Positions 27,673 to 36,265 of a DNA stretch of 64,000 nucleotides are shown here, piece after piece. Origin of the DNA: JBAZOO01 sp041648735 (GTDB lineage: Bacteria; Verrucomicrobiota; Lentisphaeria; Oligosphaerales; CAITYL01); assembly GCA_041648735.1 (NCBI GenBank), contig JBAZOO010000019.1, forward strand, positions 1-64,000. Direction: 5' to 3'. Position 1 is the first letter of the stretch; the number at the start of each line of letters is the position of its first letter. The notes beneath the pieces are model-generated. The model was given only the letters and a program-made list of their open reading frames with translations. It was not told the DNA's origin and made no database searches. A program made the position numbers and the translations under genes.

Positions 27673-27740
27673 GGCGCGGCAGGCCAACCGGAATTGTTCA
27701 CCGCAAAGCTCTCCGAGGACACAGGGAAAATCACCCGGCC

Positions 27741-28859
27741 ATGACCCATCCACTTCCCGAACTTCCCGAGGGCGGTGCCTTCCCCCGCCGGGCCACCCGG
27801 GCGATCCGCGTCGGCAGTGTCGCCATTGGCGGCGGCGCGCCGGTCTCCGTGCAGTCGATGACCAACACCGACACCCGGAATGTGCCGGCGACGCTGGCCC
27901 AGATCCAGGAGCTGGCGGCCGCCGGCTGCGAGATCGTCCGCTGCGCCGTGCCCGACGCGGCGGCGGTGGCGGGGCTGCGGGCGCTGGTGGCGGCCAGTCC
28001 GCTGCCGGTGATCGCCGACATCCATTTCGACTACAAGCTGGCCTTGGCGGCGCTGGCCGCCGGCGCGGCGGGGGTGCGGGTCAACCCCGGCAACCTCGGC
28101 GGGCGGGCGAAGCTGGCCGCGGTCGCCCAGGCGGCGGCGCGGGCGGGGGCGGCGGTGCGGATCGGCGTCAACGGCGGCAGCCTGGAGAAGCGGCTGCTGG
28201 CGAAGCATGGCGGGGCGACGGCGGCGGCGCTGGTCGAGAGCGCGGCGGCGAGCTGCGCGGTGGCGGCGGACGCCGGCTGCGCGAACCTCAAGGTCAGCCT
28301 CAAGTCCTCCAGCGTCCCCGCCACGGTGGCCGCCTGCCGGCTGTTCGCCGCCCGCTGCGACTGGCCGCAGCACATCGGCATCACCGAGGCGGGCACCTTC
28401 CTCGGCGGCGCGATCAAGTCGGCGGCGGGGCTGGGCTGCCTGCTGCTGGAAGGGATCGGCGACACGTTGCGGGTGAGCCTCACCGCGCCGCCGGCCGAGG
28501 AGGCGCGGGTGGGCATCCGCATCCTCGAAGCCTGCGGCCTGCGCCAGGCCCAGCCGGAGCTGGTCTCCTGCCCCACCTGCGGGCGGACGCAGATCGCCTT
28601 GCAGCCCCTGGCCGAGGCGGTGGAGCGGGAGATTGACCGGCTGAAGGCCGCGGGCTGGCGCTTCAAGCTGCGCAAAGTCGCCATCATGGGCTGCGTCGTC
28701 AACGGCCCTGGCGAGGCGCGCGACGCCGACCTGGGGATCGCCGGCGGCGCCGGCCGGGGCGTCCTGTTCAAGCATGGCCAGGTGGTGGCGACCCTGCCCG
28801 AGGCGGAACTGCTGCCGGCGCTGCTCCGCGAACTCCGCGCCGCCGCCGTGCCGCCCTGA
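27741..28859 (+). CDS. ispG: HMBPP synthase (GcpE), MEP pathway
   Basis: Converts MEcPP to HMBPP, the substrate of IspH. The 372-aa protein has the TIM-barrel half (VQSMTNTDTRN, ADIHFDYKLAL, GVRVNPGN) and the 4Fe-4S half with Cys277, Cys280 and Cys318 plus Glu325 in NGPGE, corresponding to the E. coli CxxC...C...E ligand set. The length is of the short bacterial type without the plant insertion. Upstream is a copy of the CACCGC..GAGGACAC repeat phrase; no strong ribosome-binding site is seen. Confidence 0.95.
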   Translation: MTHPLPELPEGGAFPRRATRAIRVGSVAIGGGAPVSVQSMTNTDTRNVPATLAQIQELAAAGCEIVRCAVPDAAAVAGLRALVAASPLPVIADIHFDYKLALAALAAGAAGVRVNPGNLGGRAKLAAVAQAAARAGAAVRIGVNGGSLEKRLLAKHGGATAAALVESAAASCAVAADAGCANLKVSLKSSSVPATVAACRLFAARCDWPQHIGITEAGTFLGGAIKSAAGLGCLLLEGIGDTLRVSLTAPPAEEARVGIRILEACGLRQAQPELVSCPTCGRTQIALQPLAEAVEREIDRLKAAGWRFKLRKVAIMGCVVNGPGEARDADLGIAGGAGRGVLFKHGQVVATLPEAELLPALLRELRAAAVPP

Positions 28860-28954
28860 ACTCGGCGGGGGATTGCCTTGGGCGCAAATGGCATTACACT
28901 TCCACTCCCCGAACAGGCGGTTGCGGCGAGGCGGCCGGCCCGGAGGTCATTCCC

Positions 28955-29425
28955 ATGCGCTGCCCCAAGTGTTCCTGTCTCGACGACAAGGTGCTCGACA
29001 CCCGCATCTCCAAGGAGGGCGACTCCATCCGCCGCCGCCGGGAATGCGCGCGCTGCGGCGCCCGCTTCACGACCTATGAAATGGTCATGCGCACCGACAT
29101 CCTGGTGGTCAAGCGGGACGGCACCCGCGAGGAGTTCAGCCCGGAAAAGCTGAAGGCGGGCATCCGCAAGGCCTGCTGGAAGCGGCCGGTCAGCGAGGGG
29201 CAGATCGACGCCGTGCTGAAACGGATCGCCGACCGGCTGGAGAACCTCCAGGACCGGGAAATCTCCAGCCAGATGCTTGGGGAGCTGGTCATGGGCGAGC
29301 TGCAGAAGGTCGACGAGGTCGCCTACGTCCGCTTTGCCTCCGTCTACCGCCGCTTCAAGGACGTCAACGAATTCATCAGCGAGATCAGCGAAATCCGGCA
29401 GCAGTCCGACCGGACCAAGAGCTGA
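28955..29425 (+). CDS. nrdR: Transcriptional repressor NrdR
   Basis: Represses ribonucleotide reductase genes in response to (d)ATP. The 156-aa protein shows the zinc ribbon (Cys3, Cys6, Cys31, Cys34) and an ATP-cone (about 46-136, beginning VVKRDGTREEFSPEKL). Length and order are canonical. No nrd genes lie in the window; the downstream gene has an ATP-cone-like N-terminus. Confidence 0.96.
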   Translation: MRCPKCSCLDDKVLDTRISKEGDSIRRRRECARCGARFTTYEMVMRTDILVVKRDGTREEFSPEKLKAGIRKACWKRPVSEGQIDAVLKRIADRLENLQDREISSQMLGELVMGELQKVDEVAYVRFASVYRRFKDVNEFISEISEIRQQSDRTKS

Positions 29426-29477
29426 GACCTGGTTTCCAATTTTCAAGTTCCTCTCCACAAACCTCCACAAATCATTT

Positions 29478-29700
29478 TTCACCGCGGAGGCGCGGAGGGC
29501 GCGGAGATTTTTTTGGCCACCAGCGCCGCAAGGCGGCAGCGAAGCGGCAAACCCCCGAAATTGCACGAATGCTTCACCACGAAGCCCGAGCGCTGTTTTT
29601 TAGCTGTGGCGATTCGTGGAGATTCGTGGGGGAAAAGAATCCGAAGCCCGGGCGAAGTTTTTTGTGTGGTTTCATGTGGTTCGTGGGGAAAATTGTCCTT
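29478..29700. repeat. Intergenic repeat region
   Basis: The gap after nrdR holds several repetitive phrases: CACCGCGGAGGCGCGGAG from about 29479, GCCGCAAGGCGGCAGCGAAG from about 29526, and two related blocks beginning GAAGCCCG (near 29580 and 29642), each leading through a T-run into a GATTCGTGG- or GGTTCGTGG-like phrase. The first two resemble the repeats at 2570 and 32172. No gene is visible. Confidence 0.55.
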
Positions 29701-29702
29701 TC

Positions 29703-30686
29703 ATGATCCCCCTCCCGTTCCAACCCACCCTGACCGATGCCGCCGGCCTGGCAGTCCCGTTTGAGCCCACGGCGGTGGCCCAGGAGCTGGCCGCCGCCTG
29801 TGCCGCCACCGGCGTCCCGGCCGACCTCATCGTGCCGCAGTTGCTGCTGGCCGCCGAGGATTTCTTCCTGGCCCAGGACGAGGCGGAATGGGGCGGCGCC
29901 CCGGTCGGGCGCGCCGAGTTGGACCGGATGCTCGCGGGCGCCCTGCTCAATGCCGGCTACGGCGAGGTGGCGGCCGAATACCTGCGGCTCCGGGAACTGC
30001 CGGCGGAGCTGGGCGCCGGCGGGCCGCCGCCGCGGCCGTGGTCGGCGGCGCGCGTCCGGGAGCTGCTGGCCGGCCGCCTGCCGCTGCCGCCACCGCTCTT
30101 GGAGACGCTCACCGGCCTGGTCGTGGAGTGCCTGGCGGCCCTCGGGTTCGCCCGGGCCGGCGACCCGCTGATCCTGGAACTTGCCGCCCAGCTCCTGCGG
30201 GAGCAGGCGGAAGCGCGGCCCGCCGCGGCCGAGGATTCGCCGTGGCTGATCGAGCCGCACTATTGGATCGGCACCCTGGGGCGCGACAAGGCCCGGCTCT
30301 GCCAGGCGGGTGTGCTCCAGCCGCAGGCCGTCAGCCGCCTCCTCCCCGTCGCCCGCCTCACCCTTGACTTGGCGGAACTGGCCGCCAGCCTCGGCAGCCG
30401 GCCCCTCACCGAGCTGCATTTCCTGCCCGCCCTGCGCCCGGCCACCCATGCCGCCCGCCGGCTGCTGCTGGAGATGCGGGAGAGCATCGGCGAACAGGTC
30501 GAGGTCACCCCCGAGATGCCGGTGCGCCTGACCGTGGCCGGCTTCGGCCGGCTGCTGGAACGCTTCTGGGTGCCGCTGGGGCGCGCCGATCGCCGCCGGC
30601 TCTATTGCGAACTCCGCGGCCTGGTCCGGGAGGTGGTCGCCGCCGGCCTGGGTTGTCCGCTGCTCCTGGCCATGCCCGAGGGGTGA
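29703..30686 (+). CDS. Uncharacterised protein with ATP-cone-like N-terminus
   Basis: A 327-aa predicted cytoplasmic protein that I do not recognise as a named family. Residues about 20-95 look like an ATP-cone: FEPTAVAQELAAACAATGVP at the start and LLNAGYGEVAAEYLRLREL at the end, which parallel the first and last elements of that fold. The remaining 230 residues are Leu/Ala/Arg-rich, helical by composition and without motifs I can name. The position next to nrdR, itself an ATP-cone protein, suggests a link to deoxynucleotide metabolism; that is inference only. Shorter starts inside the frame are possible. Confidence 0.7.
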   Translation: MIPLPFQPTLTDAAGLAVPFEPTAVAQELAAACAATGVPADLIVPQLLLAAEDFFLAQDEAEWGGAPVGRAELDRMLAGALLNAGYGEVAAEYLRLRELPAELGAGGPPPRPWSAARVRELLAGRLPLPPPLLETLTGLVVECLAALGFARAGDPLILELAAQLLREQAEARPAAAEDSPWLIEPHYWIGTLGRDKARLCQAGVLQPQAVSRLLPVARLTLDLAELAASLGSRPLTELHFLPALRPATHAARRLLLEMRESIGEQVEVTPEMPVRLTVAGFGRLLERFWVPLGRADRRRLYCELRGLVREVVAAGLGCPLLLAMPEG

Positions 30687-31034
30687 GCGCCGGGGAGTTC
30701 TCTTTCCCCAAATCCGCCCAACGGGGAGTTCTGCCGCGTGCGGCAGCGCGTCGGCAGCAGTGTCTGGTTGGCTTCCGCCCCGTCCTTTCGCTGTCGTCGT
30801 CGTAATCGAGGTCGCAGTCGGTCTTCCGGAATCCCGATTCTCTCGATCCCGATGACGATTGCGACAACCGCTTCGCTGACAACGACCGCGGCTCTTTGGG
30901 CCGCAAACGGTTAAGTGGGCTTGGGGACAAGGGGAAAAGCGCCCCACGCGGAAGCGTGAACTCCAACTCCGTTATCCACAAATGGGGTTGGTTTGTGGGG
31001 GAAGCTGAGCTGCGGATCGCGGTTGGCGCGGCGC
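30687..31034. other. Gene-free gap with repeat copy and one DnaA-box match
   Basis: No gene is seen. The gap carries a hairpin-repeat copy (about 30935-30970, GAAGCGTGAACTCCAAC) followed directly by TTATCCACA (30972-30980), a perfect consensus DnaA box. A run of CGAT/GATTCC phrases lies at 30800-30870. One box alone does not make an origin. Confidence 0.5.
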
Positions 31035-32153
31035 TTAGGGGGTGCGGCCGGCGGTGAAGAAGGCGCGCACGGCGGCGGCGACTTCCGCGGCCTGCGCCAG
31101 CGGCAGGTGCGGGCCGATGGGCAGGCTCAGGCAGGTCTGGGCGATGCGTTCGGCGATCGGGAAGGCGCCTTCGGCGAAGCCGAGTTCGGCATAGGCCTTC
31201 TGCCGGTGCGGCGGGATCGGGTAGTGGATCAGGGTGCCGATGCCGCCTGCCGCCAGATGCCGCTGCAAGGCGTCCCGTTGCGGAGTCCGCACGACGAAGA
31301 GGTGCCAGACCGGCTCCGCCCAGCCGGGGACGAAGGGGAGGGTCAGCTCCGGGATGCCGGCGAGTTCGCGCAAGTAGAGGGCGGCGAGCCGCGTCCGGCG
31401 GGCGTTCCACTCCTCCAGGTGCGGGAGCTTGACGCGCAGGGCGGCGGCCTGGAGTGGGTCGAGGCGGCTGTTGAGCCCCTTTTCGTCGTTGACGTACTTG
31501 GTGCGGGAGCCGTAGTTGCGCAGGGCGCGGAGGCGCTCGGCCAGGGCCGGGTCGTTGGTGGTCACGGCGCCGGCGTCGCCGAAGGCGCCGAGGTTCTTGC
31601 CGGGGTAGAAGCTCCAGGCGACGGCCGCCGAGTGGGCGCCGATGCGCCGCCCCTTGTAGCGGCAGACCTGGGCCTGGGCGGCGTCTTCGAGCACGTGCAG
31701 CCGGTGGCGGCGGGCGATTTCCAGCAGCGGGTCGAGGTCGGCCGGCTGGCCATAGAGGTGGACGGGGAGCAGGGCCTTCGTCCGCGGGGTGATGGCGGCT
31801 TCGACGCGGGCCGGGTCGAGGTTGCCGGTGCGGTCGTCGGGCTCGACGGGCACCGGCGTGGCGCCGACGTAGCTGACGGCGAGCCAGGTGGCGATGTAGG
31901 TGTTGGAGGGGACGATGACCTCGGCGCCGGGGCCGATCTCCAAGGCGCGGAGGATGAGCTGCATGGCGTCGAGGCCGTTGCCGACGCCAACGGCGTGGGC
32001 GGCGCCGCAATGGCGGGCGAACTCCGCCTCGAACGCCTCAACTTCGGCGCCGAGGATGTACCAGCCGCTCTCCAGCGAGCGGATCACGGCGGCATCCAGT
32101 TCCGGCTTCAATTCCCGGTAGGCGGCGCCGACATCGAGGAAGGGTATGGGCAT
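31035..32153 (-). CDS. DegT/DnrJ/EryC1-family sugar aminotransferase
   Basis: PLP-dependent aminotransferase acting on nucleotide-linked ketosugars for surface glycans. The 372-aa protein has FLDVGAAYRELKPELD at the start, GNGLDAMQLIL (59-69), Asp157 in LEDAAQA and the PLP lysine Lys186 in SFYPGKNLGAFGDAGA. The profile is closest to FdtB/QdtB-type enzymes making 3-amino-3,6-dideoxyhexoses. No other nucleotide-sugar genes are adjacent; a glycosyltransferase is 4 kb away. Confidence 0.9.
   Translation of the reverse strand: MPIPFLDVGAAYRELKPELDAAVIRSLESGWYILGAEVEAFEAEFARHCGAAHAVGVGNGLDAMQLILRALEIGPGAEVIVPSNTYIATWLAVSYVGATPVPVEPDDRTGNLDPARVEAAITPRTKALLPVHLYGQPADLDPLLEIARRHRLHVLEDAAQAQVCRYKGRRIGAHSAAVAWSFYPGKNLGAFGDAGAVTTNDPALAERLRALRNYGSRTKYVNDEKGLNSRLDPLQAAALRVKLPHLEEWNARRTRLAALYLRELAGIPELTLPFVPGWAEPVWHLFVVRTPQRDALQRHLAAGGIGTLIHYPIPPHRQKAYAELGFAEGAFPIAERIAQTCLSLPIGPHLPLAQAAEVAAAVRAFFTAGRTP
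31279..31291. repeat. Dispersed palindrome, copy in the aminotransferase gene
   Basis: TGCGGAGTCCGCA, the reverse-complement form; it encodes VRTPQ on the minus strand. Confidence 0.75.
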
Positions 32154-32171
32154 GGGGGATTGAGCCTGGAT

Positions 32172-32226
32172 TATTCACCGCGAGCGCCGCGGAGCGGCAC
32201 GGGCCGCCAAGAGCGGCGGCGAAGCG
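32172..32226. repeat. Dispersed intergenic repeat, copy B (inverted relative to copy A)
   Basis: Reads TTCACCGCGAGCGCCGCGGA through GCGGCGGCGAAGCG; its reverse complement matches 2570-2622 with few differences. It is located just upstream of the aminotransferase start. Confidence 0.6.
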
Positions 32227-32510
32227 TCAACGCACGACGGATTTGACGCTTCGCGGCGGCCTTTGCAAAGTGGGGAAATGTAGTGGGGTGGCGGGGATGT
32301 GCCAACCCCGGGACGGGGGGCAAGCCAAACCTGTCGGTTGGCAATGGCAGCGGCGAGCGCAGCCATCCCGCGCAACGGACAGGAATTCGGATAAGTGCTC
32401 GTAGGGGGCGGCGCCGATGGCGGACTTGGGCAGGACTTCATTGCGGTCCCGGGCATTCCTGGCGCGGGCGAGCATGCCTTCTCGAAGGCGACCATCGCCA
32501 GGAAGCTCTC

Positions 32511-32741
32511 GTCGTAGCAGCCGCCGGGGATGGCGAAGTCCGGCGCGGGGAAGTGTCTTCTCCGTGGTTTCCGTGTGCTCCGTGCGAAGACCGGATTTGC
32601 CTGTCCCCTCAAGGCTTGTCCCCTCAAGGCTCGTCGTAGCAGCCGCCGGGGATGGCGAAGTCCGGCGCGGGGGAAGTGTCTTCTCCGTGGTTTCCGTGTG
32701 CTCCGCACGAAGACCGGATTTGCCTGTCCCCTCAAGGCTCC
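32511..32741. repeat. Two direct repeats of about 107 bp, period 122
   Basis: The block beginning GTCGTAGCAGCCGCCGGGGA occurs at 32511-32616 and 32633-32741 with two or three differences; a 15-base partial repeat (TGTCCCCTCAAGGCT) separates them. Each block contains the TCCGTGG-TTTCCGTG phrase seen in the tandem array at 37.5 kb. The second copy abuts the tnpA remnant. The 284 bases before the repeats (32227-32510) hold no gene I recognise. Confidence 0.8.
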
Positions 32742-33021
32742 AAAGCATGGCCCCGCCCGGCAGCCGCGGCATCAGCCCCGACCCCGACCCCGGCTCCGCC
32801 GCCGCCACCACCGGCGAAAAGCCGGACACCCCGTCCGCGGTTCGCCGCCGTTCCCGGCCCAGCCAGTACCGGAACTGCCACGGCGCAAGGCTGTTCGTGC
32901 GGCAGAACCCCGCCTGCGACAACCCCGCCGCCCGCCACCGCTCCAGCACCCCGCGCCAATGCTCCGCCTTCGCCGTTGTCCGATCCCTGAAATGACCAGC
33001 TCCCGCCGCCAGGCCGACCAC
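32740..33021 (-). pseudogene. IS66-type TnpA remnant
   Basis: On the minus strand from a GTG at 33021 the product reads HWRGVLERWRAAGLSQAGFC then RTNSLAPWQFRYWLGRERRR, FSPVV and LPGGAMLW. This is the layout of the small IS66 accessory protein TnpA (helix-turn-helix, then LPGGxxL tail). The frame has lost its stop and runs into the repeats. No tnpB or tnpC is present, so the element is not active. The 170 bases to the HAD gene hold nothing recognisable. Confidence 0.6.
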
Positions 33022-33192
33022 CGGCCCGCGACGGAACCCACCATGCCCCAGCCTTCGCCCGCACTCCAGATGGGGCAGCAGCGACGCTTACCCGCCCAAC
33101 AACGGCCTGCTCCCGTATTGCTCGCCCGCGCGGATGCAGGTTCGCAAACGGAGAGGCGGGGCGTTGGCGGCGGGAGCTTGCGCTGCCTAGTC

Positions 33193-33975
33193 TCAGCGGG
33201 AATGGGGGGCGGCGAGGGCGGCGGTGAAGCGCCCCAGCGGCCAGGATTCGATCCGCGGCTGGGCGGCGGCCCGGGCCCGCTCCGCGGGAGTGCTGTAGCC
33301 CCACGCCGCAAAGATGAGCCGCACCGCCGCGAGTTCCGGGCGTTCCGCGATCCGCTCCAGGGTCGCCAGCCGGTCCTCGACCAGCGCGAACTCCGCGGTT
33401 GCGGACTCCGCACCCGCCAGCAGCTCCGCCAGCGTCGCCTCCTTGCTCCGGCCGCGGTCGAGCCCGAAAATCCGCGCCGCCGGGAACTCGACGCCCGCCG
33501 CCGCCAGCAGCCGCCGGGTGAAGCGTTCCTGCTTGGTGGTCAGGATGGCCACCGGGCCGTACGCCAGGGCGGCGGTGAGCGCCGCGGCCACGCCGGGGTA
33601 GAAGCGGTGGCGGGCCAGCCAGTCCTCGGGCGCTTCGGCGAGCCAGCGGTCGCGGGTCTCGCCGAAGAGGCGGACCAGCTCCGGCACGGTGCGGCCGGCG
33701 GCCTGGCACGCAGCCTCGATGTGCGCCGCGAAGTCGGCGGCCAGCGCCGCCGGGGGCGTGCCCTGTTCCAGCAGCCGCAGCAGCAGGATCGCCTGCCAGC
33801 CGGTCTCCAGCAGCGGGCGGAGTCCGCGGAACCGTTCCAGCAGCGCCGGCGGCGGCTCCGCCGCCGGCCATTCCGGCCAGAGCGTCCGGCCGGCCTTCCA
33901 GGCGGCCGCGCCCGTCTCCCGGGCGCTGTCGCAGAGGACGCCGTCGAAATCCAGGCACCAGAATGTTGGCTTCAT
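33193..33975 (-). CDS. HAD-superfamily hydrolase
   Basis: A 260-aa phosphatase-like protein with motif I DFDGVLCDS (nucleophile Asp9, Asp11), motif II as ILTTK, a lysine of motif III in GRSKEATL and motif IV as VEDR. The cap region is about 120 residues. The substrate is unknown. GGAGAG precedes the ATG at 33975. The gene contains two palindrome copies, one encoding AGAESATA, the same eight residues as in the lipoprotein at 23.4 kb. Confidence 0.85.
   Translation of the reverse strand: MKPTFWCLDFDGVLCDSARETGAAAWKAGRTLWPEWPAAEPPPALLERFRGLRPLLETGWQAILLLRLLEQGTPPAALAADFAAHIEAACQAAGRTVPELVRLFGETRDRWLAEAPEDWLARHRFYPGVAAALTAALAYGPVAILTTKQERFTRRLLAAAGVEFPAARIFGLDRGRSKEATLAELLAGAESATAEFALVEDRLATLERIAERPELAAVRLIFAAWGYSTPAERARAAAQPRIESWPLGRFTAALAAPHSR
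33400..33412. repeat. Dispersed palindrome, first copy in the HAD gene
   Basis: Exact TGCGGACTCCGCA. Confidence 0.8.
33816..33828. repeat. Dispersed palindrome, second copy in the HAD gene
   Basis: GGCGGAGTCCGCG: the 11-base core is intact but both outer bases differ from the consensus. Confidence 0.55.
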
Positions 33976-34016
33976 CCCGTCTCTCCGTGGGTGGTGGTGG
34001 CAATGGCGGGGGCGGC

Positions 34017-34301
34017 TCACAGGAACTCCATCCCGACCTCGCCCAGGACGTAGCCATCCTGGTCGGCCTCCAGCAGGTTCACCGCCTGGCTCAGCACCTG
34101 GTTGCAGAACTTCTGCTCATTGCTGACCGCAACCACGGCCAGCCCCGCGTGGTTCCAGACGTTGAGCGACTCGACCTCGGCCACCGCGACGTTGAACTTC
34201 CGCCGCAGCAGGTCGCGCACCCGGTTGACCACCATCCGCTTTTCCTTCAGCGAGTTGGCCTGGGCGATTTCCAGTTCGATGCTGAGCACGCCGATGACCA
34301 T
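34017..34301 (-). CDS. DUF503 (YlxP-like) small protein
   Basis: A 94-aa protein matching the DUF503 family throughout: MVIGVLSIELEIAQANSLKE at the start, KRMVVNRVRDLLRRKFNVAV, and the conserved central ESLNVW. Members often lie near rbfA or infB and are suspected to act in ribosome biogenesis; here it is instead 12 bases downstream of the radical SAM gene. Function is not established. Confidence 0.9.
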   Translation of the reverse strand: MVIGVLSIELEIAQANSLKEKRMVVNRVRDLLRRKFNVAVAEVESLNVWNHAGLAVVAVSNEQKFCNQVLSQAVNLLEADQDGYVLGEVGMEFL

Positions 34302-34313
34302 GTTGCACCTCGT

Positions 34314-36104
34314 TCAGGCAGTTTTTCCCCGCCGGCCGGCGGCGGTGGGGCGGAGGCTGGCGAGTTGGCGCTGCCGTTCGGCCGTGCCCCGGGCCACGGG
34401 GATCGGCTGGCCGCTCTCGTAGTCGAGGCCGGTGACGTACATCGCCGCCGCCGGAGTCATGGGCAGGGGGATGAAATCCTGCACCTGCTGCAAATTCCAG
34501 CGCGACCGCCGCAGGAACTCCTCGACCGTGCCCATGTGCCCGGCGGTGCAGCCGGGGAAGCTGGCGATGAAATAGGGCACGGTGTACTGCTCCTTGCCCG
34601 CCGCCCGGCTCTCCGCGCCAAACCGGTCGAGGAACGCCTCGAACACCGCCGGCCCCGGCTTGCGCATCCGCCGGAGCACCTCCGGATGCAGGTGCTCGGG
34701 GGCGACCTTGAGATGGCCGGAGACGTGGTGGCGCACCAGTTCGCGGAGCAGTTCCGGCTGGCGCAGGATCACGTCCATGCGGATGCCGGACTGGACGAAG
34801 AGGTGGCGGATGCCGGGCAGCCGCCGCCCCTGGCGCAGCAGCTCGAGGAAGGCGGTCTCCGCGATCTCCAGCTTCGGGCAGATCTCGGGGAAGAGGCAGC
34901 TTGGCCGGCGGCAGCTCCGGCAGGCGGCCGTGTGGCCGTTGCGCGAGCCGTGGAGGTTGGCGGTCGGCCCGCCCAGGTCCGTGACCGTGCCGCGGAAGCC
35001 GGGCGCGGCGGCCAGGGTGCGGAGTTCGCGCAGCACCGAGTCGCGGGAGCGGCTTTGCAGGAACTTGCCCTGGTGCAGCCCGAGGCCGCAAAAGGTGCAG
35101 CCGCCGGGGCAGCCGCGCACCGCGGTGACCGAGTCGCGGATCATGGTGAAGGCCGGGATTTCATCGTGGTAGGATGGATGCGGCCGGCGGGTGAATGGCA
35201 GTTCGTAGAGCCGGTCCAGCCCGGCGGCGGCCAGCGGCGGCGCGGGCGGCGCCACCAGCAGGGCGCGGCGGCCGTGGAACTGGACCAGCCGCCGGCCGCA
35301 GAAGGGGTTCTGCTCCGCCTCGACCTGCCGCGTCTGCTCCAGGAGCAGCCGTGGCGTGGCCTGCAACTCCTCCCAGGAAGGGAGGCGGACGAAGCCGGAG
35401 TCGCCGGCGGCCTCGTCCGCGATGGCCTCCCCGTAGGGTGCGGACTCCGCGGCGCCCAGGAGCCGGGCCGTGCCGGGCAGCCCGGCCAGGTCGGCGGGTG
35501 CGCCGGAAGGGCTGGCGGCGGCCAGCCGGCGGGCGATCTCCCGGATCGCGCTTTCGCCCATGCCGTACACCAGGAGGTCAGCCTTGCTGTCGGCGAGGAT
35601 CGAGGGCCGGAGCTTGTCCTCCCAATAGTCGTAATGGGCGACGCGGCGCAGGCTGGCCTCGATCCCGCCCAAAACCACCGGCAGCCCCGGAAAGGCCCGG
35701 CGGACAAGCTGGGCGTAGACGGCGCAGGCATGGTTGGGGCGCAGCCCCGGCCGGCCGCCGGGCGAATAGTCATCCTCCCGCCGCCGGTGCCGCGCCGCCG
35801 TGTAATTGCTGAGCATGGAATCCAGGTTGCCGGCGCTGATGCCCGCGAACAGCCGGGGCCGCCCCAGGGCCTCCAGGCAGGCGGGGTTGCGCCAATCCGG
35901 CTGGGCCAGGATGCCGACGCGCCAGCCGTCGGCCTCCAGGACACGGCCGATCAGGGCGACGCCGAAGGAGGGGTGGTCCACGTAGGCGTCGCCGGTGACG
36001 AGGAGCACATCCAGCTCCGTCCAGCCACGCCCGCGCATCTCCTCCCGGCTCATGGGCAGGGGGCGCGGGGCGGCGGCGGTGGGCTCGGAATGGGGGGACG
36101 GCAT
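34314..36104 (-). CDS. ygiQ: YgiQ-type radical SAM protein
   Basis: A 596-aa member of the YgiQ (UPF0313) family. Residues about 28-180 form the family-specific N-terminal domain (LLVTGDAYVDHPSFG, AGISAGNLDSMLSNYTA). The radical SAM cluster motif is CPGGCTFC (Cys332, Cys336, Cys339), followed by the SPASM-free barrel and a cysteine-rich CRSCRRPSC segment. It is shorter than E. coli YgiQ mainly at the C-terminus. The reaction is unknown. Start 36104 is preferred; 36053 and 36124 are alternatives. Co-transcribed with DUF503. Confidence 0.92.
   Translation of the reverse strand: MPSPHSEPTAAAPRPLPMSREEMRGRGWTELDVLLVTGDAYVDHPSFGVALIGRVLEADGWRVGILAQPDWRNPACLEALGRPRLFAGISAGNLDSMLSNYTAARHRRREDDYSPGGRPGLRPNHACAVYAQLVRRAFPGLPVVLGGIEASLRRVAHYDYWEDKLRPSILADSKADLLVYGMGESAIREIARRLAAASPSGAPADLAGLPGTARLLGAAESAPYGEAIADEAAGDSGFVRLPSWEELQATPRLLLEQTRQVEAEQNPFCGRRLVQFHGRRALLVAPPAPPLAAAGLDRLYELPFTRRPHPSYHDEIPAFTMIRDSVTAVRGCPGGCTFCGLGLHQGKFLQSRSRDSVLRELRTLAAAPGFRGTVTDLGGPTANLHGSRNGHTAACRSCRRPSCLFPEICPKLEIAETAFLELLRQGRRLPGIRHLFVQSGIRMDVILRQPELLRELVRHHVSGHLKVAPEHLHPEVLRRMRKPGPAVFEAFLDRFGAESRAAGKEQYTVPYFIASFPGCTAGHMGTVEEFLRRSRWNLQQVQDFIPLPMTPAAAMYVTGLDYESGQPIPVARGTAERQRQLASLRPTAAGRRGKTA
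35439..35451. repeat. Dispersed palindrome, copy in ygiQ
   Basis: TGCGGACTCCGCG, encoding AAESAP on the minus strand. Confidence 0.7.
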
Positions 36105-36198
36105 GGCAAAAAAAGGGCGGTGCATTCGGCGGCGGCGTACCACCGGCAAATATACCCTCTCCCCGCCGCGGCCGGGCTTGGCATCCGCCGCTTCCGCC

Positions 36199-36229
36199 AT
36201 TATATCATCCACTTTTTGCGGACTCCGCC
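36199..36229 (-). promoter_or_regulatory. TATAAT box with adjacent palindrome, divergent gap
   Basis: On the minus strand TATAAT (36204-36199) lies 12 bases downstream of the dispersed palindrome (36217-36229, TGCGGACTCCGCC on the plus strand). The gap separates ygiQ and the glycosyltransferase. The palindrome occupies the -35 position of a ygiQ promoter, as an operator might. Confidence 0.4.
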
Positions 36230-36265
36230 GCCGCGCCGCGGCGGCCACCAAGGAGAGGACAAGCC

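Noticed and set aside
30687..31034. Replication origin
   Set aside because: Only one DnaA box, no AT-rich unwinding region and no dnaA, dnaN or gidA neighbours.
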